Source: Clarkia xantiana subsp. parviflora (Eukaryota > Streptophyta > Magnoliopsida > Myrtales > Onagraceae). Taken from it: DNA of 64,000 bases. The position numbers were made by a program, and so were the translations under genes. Below the pieces are notes generated by a model. That model made no database searches and was not told where the DNA came from. It saw nothing but the letters and a program-made list of their open reading frames with translations. Below are positions 21,352-31,759 of the stretch, in pieces (positions within the stretch are counted from its first letter, which is position 1; every line of letters starts with the position of its first letter). The stretch is taken from NCBI GenBank assembly GCA_036873135.1, contig JAPTYO010000009.1, forward strand, positions 39,014,756 to 39,078,755, written 5' to 3'.

Positions 21352-23082
21352 TTCTCCCATCATTTTCTTCTTCTTCTCTTCTTTCTTGGAAGACATCCTT
21401 GATTCCATATAGCTTTAGCAAAGCTAAGTGCTGATTCTTTACCAATGCCTTGGTAAGCAAGTCAGCAAGTTGTTCCTTTGAAGGAATGTAATGGACACCA
21501 ATGATCCCTTGTTGAATATGGTGTCTTGTGAAGTGGCAGTCTAGCTCAATGTGCTTGGTGCGCTCATGGAACATGGGATTCTTTGCAATCTTCACAGCTG
21601 CCTGGCTATCTGTGTGTATTGGGATAGGAAGATTTACTTGTATGCCAAGTTCCTTGAGTATTCTCCCCACCCAAAGTGCCTCCTGAATTGCAACTCTTAG
21701 ACATCTATACTCTGCTTCAGCACTTGATAAGGAAATGGTGTCTTGCTTCTTTACTTTCCAGGCTATCATGGCTTCACCTAGCTTGACACAATAAGCACTG
21801 ATTGATTTCCTACTAAAGGGGCAAGCAGCCCAATCAGAGTCACAAAACAAGCTCAAATTGAGTTTGTTGTTGGAAGGATAGATCAATCCTTGTCCCGGAG
21901 TGCCTTTAATGTATCTGATGACTCTTATGACTGCATCATGATGAGACTTCTTTGGTTTGTCAACAAATTGACTAAGTCTTTGTACTGAAAAGCTAATGTC
22001 TGGCCTTGTCATTGTAAGATATAGCAACTTGCCAATGATCCTCCTATAAGAAGTGGCATCATCCAAGAGTGTATCATCAGTGTTTGAGTTAGTTGCTTTG
22101 TCATACTCATGTGTGGTGAGTTTGACATTGAATTCCATAGGGGTTTCAGCAGGCATTGCAGCCCCTAGGCCAGCATCTTCAATAAGCTCAATTGCATACT
22201 TCCTTTGGTTGATTACAAGACCTCTATCTGATCTTGCAACTTCTAGTCCCAAAAAGTATCTCAAGTCTCCTAAATCCTTCAGTTTGAAGTGTGTTTGGAG
22301 TGTGCTTTTTAATTGATTGATCATCTTGGTGTTGGAACCAGTGATTAGAAGATCATCAACATAGGTGAGAAGAAAAACTTTGTCATCACCTTGTATCTTG
22401 GTGAACAAGGAATGATCTGAGGCACATTGCTTGTACCCATTCTTCAATAAGGTTTGGGTGAGCTTGATGTTCCATTGTCTTGAAGCTTGTTTGAGACCAT
22501 ACAATGACTTCTTGAGCTTGCATACATGTTTGGGATATCCCTCAAGAGACTTGGAATGATTGAAACCTTGGGGAATGTCCATATGCACTTCTTCATTTAG
22601 ATCACCTTGAAGAAATGCATTGTTTACATCCACGTGGTACAATCCCCATGACTTGGCAGCTGCCAAAGCTTATATGATCCTCACTGTGTCTATTTTGACA
22701 ACATGGGAGAATGTCTCATTGAAATCAGTCCCTTCAATCTGAGTGAATCCCTTGGCAACCAATCTTGCTTTGTATCTCTCAATGGAACCATCAGAATTGT
22801 ATTTGACTTTAAATACCCATTTGCAACCAATTGAAGATTTGCCTTGTGGAAGTTCCATTAGCTCCCAAGTGTTGTTGTTCTGAAGGGCTTGCATTTCTTC
22901 CTTCATAGCTAAGATCCATTTTGGGTCTTTGATTGCTTGTTTATAAGTGGTTGGTTCTTTGATCTTGTCAAAGGCAACCAAGAAGCATTTGTATTGTGGA
23001 CCCAAGTTGTCATAGGATACATACTTCTCCATTTCAAAAATGACATTTGAACTTGATCTTTGTTTGAGTTCAGCAAGCCTTG
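21347..23082 (-). pseudogene. C: reverse transcriptase and RNase H
   Basis: Minus-strand frame from the B junction to the stop at 21347. It has the Copia RT opening (TYKQAIKDPKWILAMKEEMQ, WVFKVKYNSDGS, ARLVAKGFTQIEG), VNNAFLQG, the catalytic YVDDLLITG, and RNase H with CDSDWA, SLSSAEAEYR and HTDSQAAV. The only lesion is a TAA at 22670-22672. It is in frame with the integrase half at 31760 once B and one duplication copy are removed, so B broke a continuous gene. Confidence 0.92.
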
Positions 23083-23087
23083 CACTC

Positions 23088-23804
23088 TGATGGGTTTCAC
23101 TACAGCCGTTAGGCCCTTTAACGGTGAGGAAACGGCGAACAGGCCCACTGGGCCCTAAAATAGAGGTCAAGAAGACCAAGGTGAAGGGTCCCGACGTGGG
23201 GAGTCCCGATGATGAAAGGTCCCGACAGAGTCGGTCACGACAGGTGAGCTGGAAGCTTCCGATGAGAAGCCTTTAAGTAGGCCCCGATGACGAATCCCTA
23301 AGAATGATTGGCCCTGTCACAATGACTAGGGGCCCCGAGCGGTGACACAACGAGATAACTCTAGAGTCCCCGATGTTAGTCGGGACTTGCTATCAGAGGT
23401 TAAGGCCGAAATACGCGGGGCGTGGCAGAGATATGCGGAGCGTAGCTAAGATACGCGGAGCGTGGCCGAGATACGCGGGGCGTGGCCGAGATAAGCGAGA
23501 TCATGGCCTAGATAGGCGGGATCGTGCCCGAGATACGCGGAATACGGGCTAACCACCCCCAACGGTTCACCAGGTAACGGAGGTACCTCTTCGCCTATAA
23601 AAGGGCAGAGGTCACCTCAGATCAATTAAGTGGTGATATACACTTTGAGATTACTGCTTGCCAGTCCATACGAGATACTCATTTAAGCATCGGAGAGGGA
23701 TTCTGGGTCACCGCCCGGTCTATCCCCTCTTTGCAGGACCACGTGGAGCGAAGGAGCTAGGATCGCCGTCAAAGACCGTACCGGAGTTCCACCGTGATCC
23801 AACA
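23088..23804 (+). repeat. 5' LTR of B (717 bp)
   Basis: Starts TGATGGGTTTCAC, ends CCAACA. U3 has a tandem cluster of GATACGCGG(A/G)GCGTGGCC-type units (23408-23545). TATAAAAG is at about 23597, and TTAAGCATCGGAGAGGG at 23683-23699. The primer-binding site follows one base after the end. Confidence 0.95.
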
Positions 23805-23841
23805 TTGGCGCCGTCTGTGGGAAGCGTAACAAAAAGCTGAT

Positions 23842-25277
23842 ATGCCTTCTACTCGTTCCATGGCGGCTGGCAAGCAAAGAAGACAAGGACATTCTGGTGG
23901 TTCCCGTCATCCTGCTGCGACGACTTTGAATTCACCACCAGAGCGTGAGGAAGACCAGAACCTCCCTGCTGCTGAGGTCTCCCAGACAGGGGGGGACATA
24001 ACGAAGGTCCCGAAGATGCTGCTGCTCAACACCAGGAGAATAGGGGGCAGGAGGCTCCTCCCAATGCGGACCTGACAAGGGCTGTGGCGGAGGCCATGCC
24101 AATGTTTCTGGCAGCCGTGGAGGCTCTCTTAGATCGGAGAGAGGCCGTGAGAAGGCAAGAGGAGATGCCCCCACTAGAGGAAGCGCCCACACCAGCGGAG
24201 GCTCAGAATGTGCGGGAGGCCCAACCCCGAAACCAGGGCGGGAGCAAGGAGTCCGCTCAACCAGAGCGATTCGTGGTCGATGGGCCAGGACCAGTGCAGC
24301 ACAGGACCATTCCTTTGAATGATCCCATCACCCCCGACCAGGTGGTAAAGATCGTGAACATCTGCATGGGAGTGCAGAAGCCACTGGTGTCGGAACTAAG
24401 GGATCGGTCCACTCACCCCTTCGTTCCCCGACTGATAGACACCCTCGCCCCGCCAGGGCTGGGTATCCCCATAATTAAGGAGTACGATGGCGAAGGAGAC
24501 CCAGTTCGTCACGTCCAGAAGCACCTCATGGCGTGTCTGGGCAGAGCCCCGACTGAAGATATCGTGTGTACGCTGTTCCCGAACACACTTGGTGAGAGAG
24601 CCCTAACCTGGTTCTTCAGTCTGCCGCCAGGATGCATCACTTGTTGGGCAGATATGCACGACCGATTCATTCTGCAGTACCAGGGTCGTAGACGTTTGCT
24701 GAAGAGTGTGAGGTCCCTGACCCAGGTGGTACAGAGACCCGACGAGTCGCTGGCACACTACTACCAGCGGTACACTGCTAGCGTGGCGGAGATGGACGAG
24801 GAGATTTCGGAGGGCGAAACCATCCGTACCTTCATTCGGAACCTGACAGCCCCCTACGGTTTCGACTTGATGCACAGCGTTGCTGAGAAAGCTGTGTGGA
24901 ATATGGAGGCACTGCAGAAGAGGGTGAAGCGGCAAATCGATGTCCAGGATTCGAAGATAGCCGCTGGAGAGCTTGAGCCCCCGAAGTCGAATAAGGGGAA
25001 ACAGTCGGTTAAGCCTTTGGACGATCGTAAGCCGAAGGATAAATCCGAGAGCAGTCGGAATCGAGGCCGCCCTGATCGGAGGGATGATAGGCGTTCCTCG
25101 AAGAAGGACAAGCGGGATGACCATGACATTCCTCTCAACTGCTCCATGGCGGAGGTGTTAACGGTCATGGAACGACAGGGTATTTCCAGATACCCCCCCG
25201 AAGAAAGAAGGAGAATTCCTGGGATCCCGCACCGATCGTTACTGTCGATTTCACCGTGCAAATGGTCACGACACTAA
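23842..25277 (+). pseudogene. B: Gag
   Basis: ATG at 23842, 18 bases after the primer-binding site. The first frame (MPSTRSMAAGK...) runs to about 24075 but shifts near 24000; the remainder is open from 24084 to 25277. It contains PITPDQVVKIV, the Retrotrans_gag core (GDPVRHVQKHL, FFSLPPG, ADMHDRF, RRRLLKSVRSLTQVV, EEISEGETIRTFIRNL) and a basic tail (RNRGRPDRRDDRR). A run of seven C near 25193 (six in A) shifts the frame and ends it early, before the zinc-binding motif. Two small indels are the only visible damage. Confidence 0.92.
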
Positions 25278-28200
25278 CCATTGCCGGGAGCTGAAGAAGG
25301 AGATAGAGAAGCTGATCCAGAAGGGTAAGCTTAAAGAATTCGTGGGGGAGAAGCGGTGTCGATCCCGCTCTCAGTCTCGATCGCGGTCCCGTTCCCGATC
25401 CCGCGATCGGTCCCCAAAGAAAAAGAGATCCGACCCGGAGTCGTCTGGTGCCCGTAAGGAGAGACGGGGCACTATCAATGTGATTCACGGAGGATTCACG
25501 GCTGGAGGTGATACCTCGTCCTCTCGGGAGGTTTACGCCTCTAGAATTCCTACTGCTGTGGTGCTGGGTAAGAGGTCCCGATCCTGGACCCTGAAGGAAG
25601 AAATGGTGATCTCCTTTTCATCGGAGGATCTGGTAGGCGTGGAGACTCCGCATGATGACGCCTTGGTCGTGACCTTGGATGTGAACGGGTACGAGATGAA
25701 GCGGATTCTGATCGATGGAGGGAGCTCCTCCGATATTCTATTCATGGATGCGCTGGAGGCCATGGGAAAAACGAAGAAGGATCTGAAGGAGGCGAACTTA
25801 CCGATGGTCGGATTCTCTGGCTCTACCTCTTATCCGCTAGGAGTGATCACCTTACCAGTAGAGTTTGGTAGCGGATGGAAATCGGAGAGGAGGAACGTGG
25901 AGTTTGTGGTATTGGAGCCCGCGGGGACCTACAACGCGATCATCGGGAGAACCACCATCAACCCTCTGATGGCAGTTGCCTCGACTGTGCACCAGAAGAT
26001 GAAGTTCCCGACTGACCATGGAGTCGGAGTGGTCAAAGGCGACCAGGTGGCTTCCAGGAAATGTTATGTCAACGCCACCCGAAGGAGGAGACGAGAGGCC
26101 ATGAATGTCCTCCAGACAGATGTCGATACTAGAGAGGAGTTTGGGCGTCCCGCCCCCATGGAGGATTTGAGGGAGGTCGAGATTGACGGGCCTCAGAGGA
26201 AGGTGAAAATCGGGTCAGCTTTGACCGAGGAGACAGCCCGAAAATTGGTCGATCAATTGGAGGAGTTCAAGGAGCTGTTTGCCTGGTCTCCGAGTGACAT
26301 GCCAGGAATCAGCCCCGATGTGATCGTGCACGAGTTAAAGATTGATCCCGCGATCAAACCTATCACGCAGAAAAGGCGTCTGATGGGCACAGACAAGAGG
26401 ATCGCGATCCAGCAGGAGGTGGGCAGGTTGCTCGATGCTGGGTTTATCAAAGAGCTCCGATTCCAGACTTGGGTTGCTAATCCGGTACTGGTGAAGAAGA
26501 CCAACGGGAAATGGCGGATGTGTGTTGATTTCCGCGACCTGAATAAGGCTTGCCCGAAGGACTGTTACCCGCTCCCGAGAATCGACCAGCTGGTGGATGC
26601 CACATCGGGACATGAGTTGTTGAGCTTCATGGATGCGTACTCGGGCTACAACCAGATCAAGATGGCTAAGGAGGACGCTCCTCACACAGCATTTTATGCA
26701 GCTAGTGACATTTATCACTACGATGTCATGCCTTTCGGGTTGATCAATGCCGGGGCAACCTACCAGCGGATGGTGAACAAGCTGTTCGGAGATATGCTAG
26801 GGGAGACCATGGAGGCTTACGTGGATGATATGCTGGTGAAGTCCCGACAAGCTGAGGATCATGTGCACAACCTAGCCATGGCGTTTGAGCGGATGAGGCT
26901 TCATCAGGTTCGCTTAAACCCGACAAAATGCGCCTTCGAAGTCCACTCAGGGAAGTTTCTGGGCTTTATGGTGAGCCAGAGAGGAATTGAGGTGAATCCC
27001 GAGAAGCTGAGGGCGATCGAGGAGATGCAGTCTCCGATAAACCATCGGGAGGTGCAAGTGCTGAATGGCCGACTGGCTGCAATGAATCGCTTCCTGTCCA
27101 AGGCAAGTGACCGATCAATGCCATTTTTTGAAGTCCTGAGGGCCAACAAGAAGTTTGAGTGGACCGACAAGTGTGAAGAAGCGTTCCAGGCACTCAAGCA
27201 GCACCTTCGCACCCTCCCACCGTTGGCGAAACCGGTTCCAGGTGAGCCGCTCTATCTTTACTTGGCTGTTTCTGAATTTGCCATTAGCTCTGTGTTAGTG
27301 AAGGTTGTGGAGGGTAATCAAGTCCCCGTCTATTATGTAAGCAAGGCGTTTGCCAAGTCTGAAATGAATTATCCTGCCGTTGAGAAGTATCTCTTTGCGT
27401 TGATTATAACTGCTCGGAAGCTGAGGCCTTATTTCCACGCACACGAGATCACTGTGTTGACGAACCAACCCCTAAAGCATTTTTTGAACCGACCGGATGC
27501 GTCGGGGAGATTAGTGAAATGGGAAATAGAGCTTAGTGAGTTTCGCATACACTTTGCTCCAAGAACGGCTATTAAGGGCCAGGCATTGGCGGATTTCATA
27601 GCAGAATCTACAGCCCCCGATCTGGAAGAAGCGGGCCCTGTAGAGGGGGCAACCATGGAGGTCCCGACAGAAGAACAACCAGAGAGGGCAGAGCAATCAG
27701 AACAGCCAAACGAGGAAAATACCTGGGAGATGTACACGGATGGCTCCTTGAGTTCAGACGGATCAGGAGCAGGCTTTGTGTTGATACCACCGGGTGGAGG
27801 TGAGCCGCTTCGATATGCCTTGGCTTTAACGTTTAAGGCCACGAAAAATGAATCGGAGTATGAGGCTCTTATCACGGGCCTAAAAATTGCCAAAAGTACG
27901 GGAGTTGCTCACTTAAGAGTGAAGTCTGACGCGGCCTTGATTGTGAACCAGGTCCAAGGGCGATATGAGGCGAAGAGCCCGATGATGAAAAAATACCTTC
28001 GTGAGGTGCAAGTCTTGAAGGAAAGCTTTAAAAGTTTTGACATCGAGGCGATCCCGAGGGAGGAAAACGTGGAGGCAGACGCCTTGAGCAAATTTGCCCT
28101 GGGGGCACCCTTGGAGGAAAATCGGAAGATACATTTCTTGGAGAAGGTGATCTTATCGACCACCGACCCAACACAGGTATGTGCCATTGAAGCAAGATCG

Positions 28201-28722
28201 GAGGAGGAGCCCACTTGGATGACCCCGATAATCACGTACCTGACTACGGGGGCAGTCCCTGATGATAAAGTAGTAGCTAACAGGATACGTCGGATCGCGG
28301 CTAATTACATGATGCTGGACAATCAGCTGTACAAGAAGGGATGGGTCTCGACTCCGTACTTGAAGTGTGTGGCTGAGCCCGACACAAGTCGAATCCTGAA
28401 AGAAGTGCATGAAGGGATCGCGGCTTGTCATGAAGGGGCCCGATCCATTATGAGGAAAGTGCTGAACTTGGGCTATTATTGGCCTACGATGAGAAAGGAA
28501 GCGATGGCGTTGGTCCGATCCTGTGACACGTGCCAAAGGTACGCCCCGAGCATTGTGGCTCCGGCTGCTAACCTGACATCCATCAAGAGCGCTTGGCCCT
28601 TCGCGCAGTGGGGCATCGACTTGGTGGGACCTCTTCCACAAGCACAAGGTCAATGTGACGGAGTATCTGGAGGAGTTGAATATCGAGCATCAGACAGCTT
28701 CTGTACGCCATGCTCAGACTAA
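25278..28722 (+). pseudogene. B: protease, reverse transcriptase, RNase H and start of integrase
   Basis: One frame of 1,126 codons from 25342, with a short in-frame segment before it carrying the rest of the zinc motif. In order: an Arg/Ser/Asp tract, a protease with LIDGGSSSD (about 25705-25731), reverse transcriptase with KWRMCVDFRDLNKACPKD, PFGLINAGATYQ and YVDDMLV (about 26817), RNase H (MYTDGSLS), then the integrase zinc domain HEGIAACHEGARS and SCDTCQRY. It breaks at about 28652, where roughly 175 bp of the integrase core is deleted and the frame shifts. RT and RNase H look intact. Confidence 0.93.
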
Positions 28723-29278
28723 TGGCCAGGTGGAATCAGCCAACAAAATCGTGATGGATGGCTTGAAGAAGAGGGTCTATGCCTTGGAGGGCAAATGGCT
28801 GAACGAGCTGGAAAACGTGTTTTGGGCCGTTAGAACGACGCCCAAACGAGCAACTGGGGAGACTCTGTTTGGCCTTGTTTATGGCACGGAGGCTGTTGCT
28901 CCCGTGGAGGTGGCCGTAGCATCCCATCGGATGAGATATTACGAGCCTCTGACGAATGACGAAATGAGACATCTGGACTTGGACTTACTCGAAGAGAAGA
29001 GGCGGGAAGCCGACGAAGTCTAGGCTCGAATGCATTTGGCGACGACCACGTATTACAATCGGCGAGTTAAGTCCCGACAATTCTTCGTCGGGGAGCTGGT
29101 TTGGCGTCGCAACGAGTTCACCCTTTTGGATAGAATCAGCAAGATGTCACCAAAATGGGAAGGACCTTACAAGGTCGTGGGGATGCCAGCCCCGAATGCA
29201 TACAAGTTGGAAGACCTCGATGGCAGAGTATTAAAGCATTCTTTTAGTGGCGAACACTTGAAGAAACACCATGCTTGA
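28653..29278 (+). pseudogene. B: integrase C-terminal part
   Basis: Continues after the deletion with EYLEELNIEH and QTNGQVESANK (the catalytic Glu), then NELENVFWAVRTTPK and the tail LVWRRNEF and SPKWEGPYK. A TAG at 29021-29023 (CAG in relatives) interrupts it. The first two catalytic Asp residues and the stretch between GPLPQAQGQC and KEYLEELN, present in G, are missing or disrupted, so B cannot encode active integrase. Confidence 0.92.
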
Positions 29279-29990
29279 TGAAAAGTCGCCTTAAGTGGTG
29301 CCCGAAAAAAGTCGCCTTAAGTGGTGCCCGAAGAAAGTCGCCTTAAGTTGTGCCCGATGTAAAATCGCCTTAAGTGGTGTAAGTTATTTGTCGTTTGAAT
29401 TCGATGTAAGCAAATTTTGTGCCATCAATGAATAAAGAGGTTGCTTCCAATCAAGATTATTCTTAGATTTATTCTAAGCATTATTTAGTCGCCTTGAGTG
29501 GTGCACGAGAAAAGACGCCTTTAGTGGTGCATGAGAAAAGTCGCCTTGAGTGGTGCACGAGAAAAGTCGCCTTGAGTGGTGCACGAAATAAAGTCGTCTT
29601 AAGTGATGCATGAGAAAAGTCGTCTTAAGTGATGCATGATTCTTAGATTTACTCTAAGTATTGTTAAAGTCGCCTTGAGTGGTGCACGAGAAAAGTCGCC
29701 TTGAGTGGTGCACGAGAAAAGTCGCTTTGAGTGGTGAACGAAATTAAGTCGTCTTAAGTGATGCATGAGAAAAGTCGTCTTAAGTACAGCATGAGAAAAG
29801 TTGTCTAAAGTGATGCATGAGAAAAGTTGTCTTAAGTGATGCATGATTCTTAAATTCACTCTAAGTATTGTTAAAGTCGTCTTAAGCGATGCACGAGATT
29901 AAGCCGCCTCAAATGGTGCACGATGATAAGTCACCTTAAGTGGTGCAAGTTAGTAAATCGTCTTAAGTGATGTACGAGAATATCTTAAGT
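29279..29990 (+). repeat. Tandem-repeat array of B
   Basis: Units of about 23-25 bp of the AAGTCGCCTTGAGTGGTGCA type with TTAGATTTACTCTAAGT spacers, as in Z. It lies between the pol stop (29278) and the mini-aORF stop (30144). Confidence 0.93.
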
Positions 29991-30143
29991 ATCGAGGTTT
30001 CGACTTAAGTAAATACAAGTAAAGCCACTTGGAGAAGTGCACAGAAAAATCGGAACTAAGAATGTTTGATATTAATGGGGCTCAAAGGCCCAACGATTAC
30101 AAAATGAGGAGAATACAAGGACTCTAAAGATAAGCAGTTAGGC

Positions 30144-30526
30144 CTAGTCCTTGTTTGCGGCATCAATGGGAACAAGGTCAACAAGGTCTGTGGCAGAAGG
30201 CCCCACAGGGTCAGCTGCTGGAGGGTTGACTATCGGGGTCATGGGATCGAGAAGTTTTCGATGAAGAAGTAACTCCTCTTCACTTTGAACTTGTGGTATG
30301 CATTTCCTGCCTTGAGCATCGGCTTCTCCGGTGGGGAGGGATGCATCATAAGCAGTGCTGAAAATCTCGTTCAGAGCAAAGTCGAAATTGAAGGGCTTCC
30401 TTCCCTCGGAACCAGATTCACTGTCTGAAATCAGCCAGGGAAAGGGACATTGGGTTTTTCCGGGAAATTACAAACAAACTAAGCAGAGATGAAGGCGAAC
30501 AATAGGAAGAAACCCTTACCTGACAT
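30144..30526 (-). CDS. Shortened, spliced antisense ORF (mini-aORF) of B
   Basis: Exon 1 ATG TCA G at 30526-30520, intron 30519-30425 (GTAAGG...TTTCAG), exon 2 30424-30144 ending in TAG. The product is 95 residues and open. It has the same fusion as in Z: N terminus of the long aORF (SGSEGRKPFNFD), a unique middle (ADAQGRKC, SEEELLLHRKLLD), and the aORF C terminus (DPVGPSATDLVDL). Five codons are missing at the joint compared with Z (frame kept). A TATAAAA box is at 30659-30665 on the minus strand. Function unknown. Confidence 0.65.
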
Positions 30527-31043
30527 GATAATTGGAGGTTGGAAGAATGAACTTGACCTCGCCGGAAAAATGACCGGAGGAACACCAAGGTCTCAGGAGT
30601 TGCAGAGAGCTTTTGAAAATTCGTAGATGGTAAGAAGAAACTATACCCTGGGTGAGGGTTTTATAGGCGAAGAGGACAGTCGAAGGGGCGCTTTAATCTG
30701 AACCGTCGAAGTTGAAGCGTTTTGATCTAGACCGTTGAGATGATACGTGCGGAATGGCAGCAGGTGCAATGATGAAATAGCCTGAAAAAGCACTTTTCAG
30801 AAAAAGCAGACACAGAGAATCAGGCACGGGTACTGAGGACGTCACTTCGTTATCTACTGCATTGGATGGCTGGGGAACCGAGGAGTCCTCTCGGATTTGG
30901 CAGTTATCCACAGGGTAGTGAGGAAACGTGAACACTCATACTGAGTGACTATGCCAAGGGAAAGATCCCCGACTTCGATGTTGGGAGGTCGGGAGTTGAA
31001 AAGACACGACGAAAATGAAAGTCCCTCATGTCTTGGGGGCAAA
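30527..31043 (-). promoter_or_regulatory. B: upstream region of the mini-aORF and polypurine tract
   Basis: About 500 bp holding the TATAAAA box (30659-30665, minus strand) and, at 31033-31043, the polypurine tract TTGGGGGCAAA. No other ORF stands out. It is alignable with Z (1668-2191) and G (44438-44997). Confidence 0.6.
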
Positions 31044-31759
31044 TGATGGATTTCACTACAGCCGTTAGGCCCTTTAACGGTGAGGAAACGGCGAACAGGC
31101 CCACTGGGCCCTAAAATAGAGCTCAAGAAGACCAAGGTGAAGGGTCCCGACGTGGGGAGTCCCGATGATGAAAGGTCCCGACAGAGTCGGTCCCGACAGG
31201 TGAGCTGGAAGCTCCCGATGAGAAGCCTTTAAGTAGGCCCCGATGACGAATCCCTAAGAATGATTGGCCCTGTCACGATGACGAGGGGCCCCGAGGGTGA
31301 CACAACGAGATAACTCTGGAGTCCCCGATGTTAGTCGGGACTTGCTATCAGAGGTTAAGGTCGAAATACGCGGGGCGTGGCCGAGATACGCGGAGCGTAG
31401 CTAAGATACGCGGAGCGTGGCCAAGATACGCGGGGCGTGGCTGAGATAAGCGAGATCATGGCCTAGATAGGCGGGATCGTGCCCGAGATACGCGGAATAC
31501 GGGCTAACCACCCCAAACGGTTCACCAGGTAACTGAGGTACCTCTTCGCCTATAAAAGGGCAGAGGTCACCTCAGATCAATTAAGTGGTGATATACACTT
31601 TGAGATTACTGCTTGCCAGTCCATACGAGATACTCATTTAAGCATAGGAGAGGGATTCTGGGTCACCGCCCGGTCTATCCCCTCTTTGCAGGACCACGTG
31701 GAGCGAAGGAGCTAGGATCGCCGTCAAAGACCGTACCGGAGTTCCACCGTGATCCAACA
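31044..31759 (+). repeat. 3' LTR of B (716 bp)
   Basis: Starts TGATGGATTTCAC, ends CCAACA, followed by CACTC. Roughly 16 substitutions or single-base gaps from the 5' LTR, including one in the conserved block (AAGCATAGG for AAGCATCGG). Confidence 0.95.

Larger units (their letters stand above)
23088..31759 (+). mobile_element. Element B: complete Tat-like Ty3/Gypsy retrotransposon inside Copia C
   Basis: 8.67 kb, LTRs 23088-23804 and 31044-31759, duplication CACTC at 23083-23087 and 31760-31764. It has a primer-binding site at 23806-23823 and polypurine tract at 31033-31043. In order it holds gag, protease, reverse transcriptase, RNase H, a deleted integrase, a tandem-repeat array and a mini-aORF on the minus strand. 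LTRs differ at roughly 16 positions. Frameshifts and the integrase deletion leave it defective. It is closely related to Z and G. Confidence 0.95.

Noticed and set aside
24603..28653. Minus-strand frames across the B pol region
   Set aside because: Shadows of the plus-strand pol; no domain of their own.
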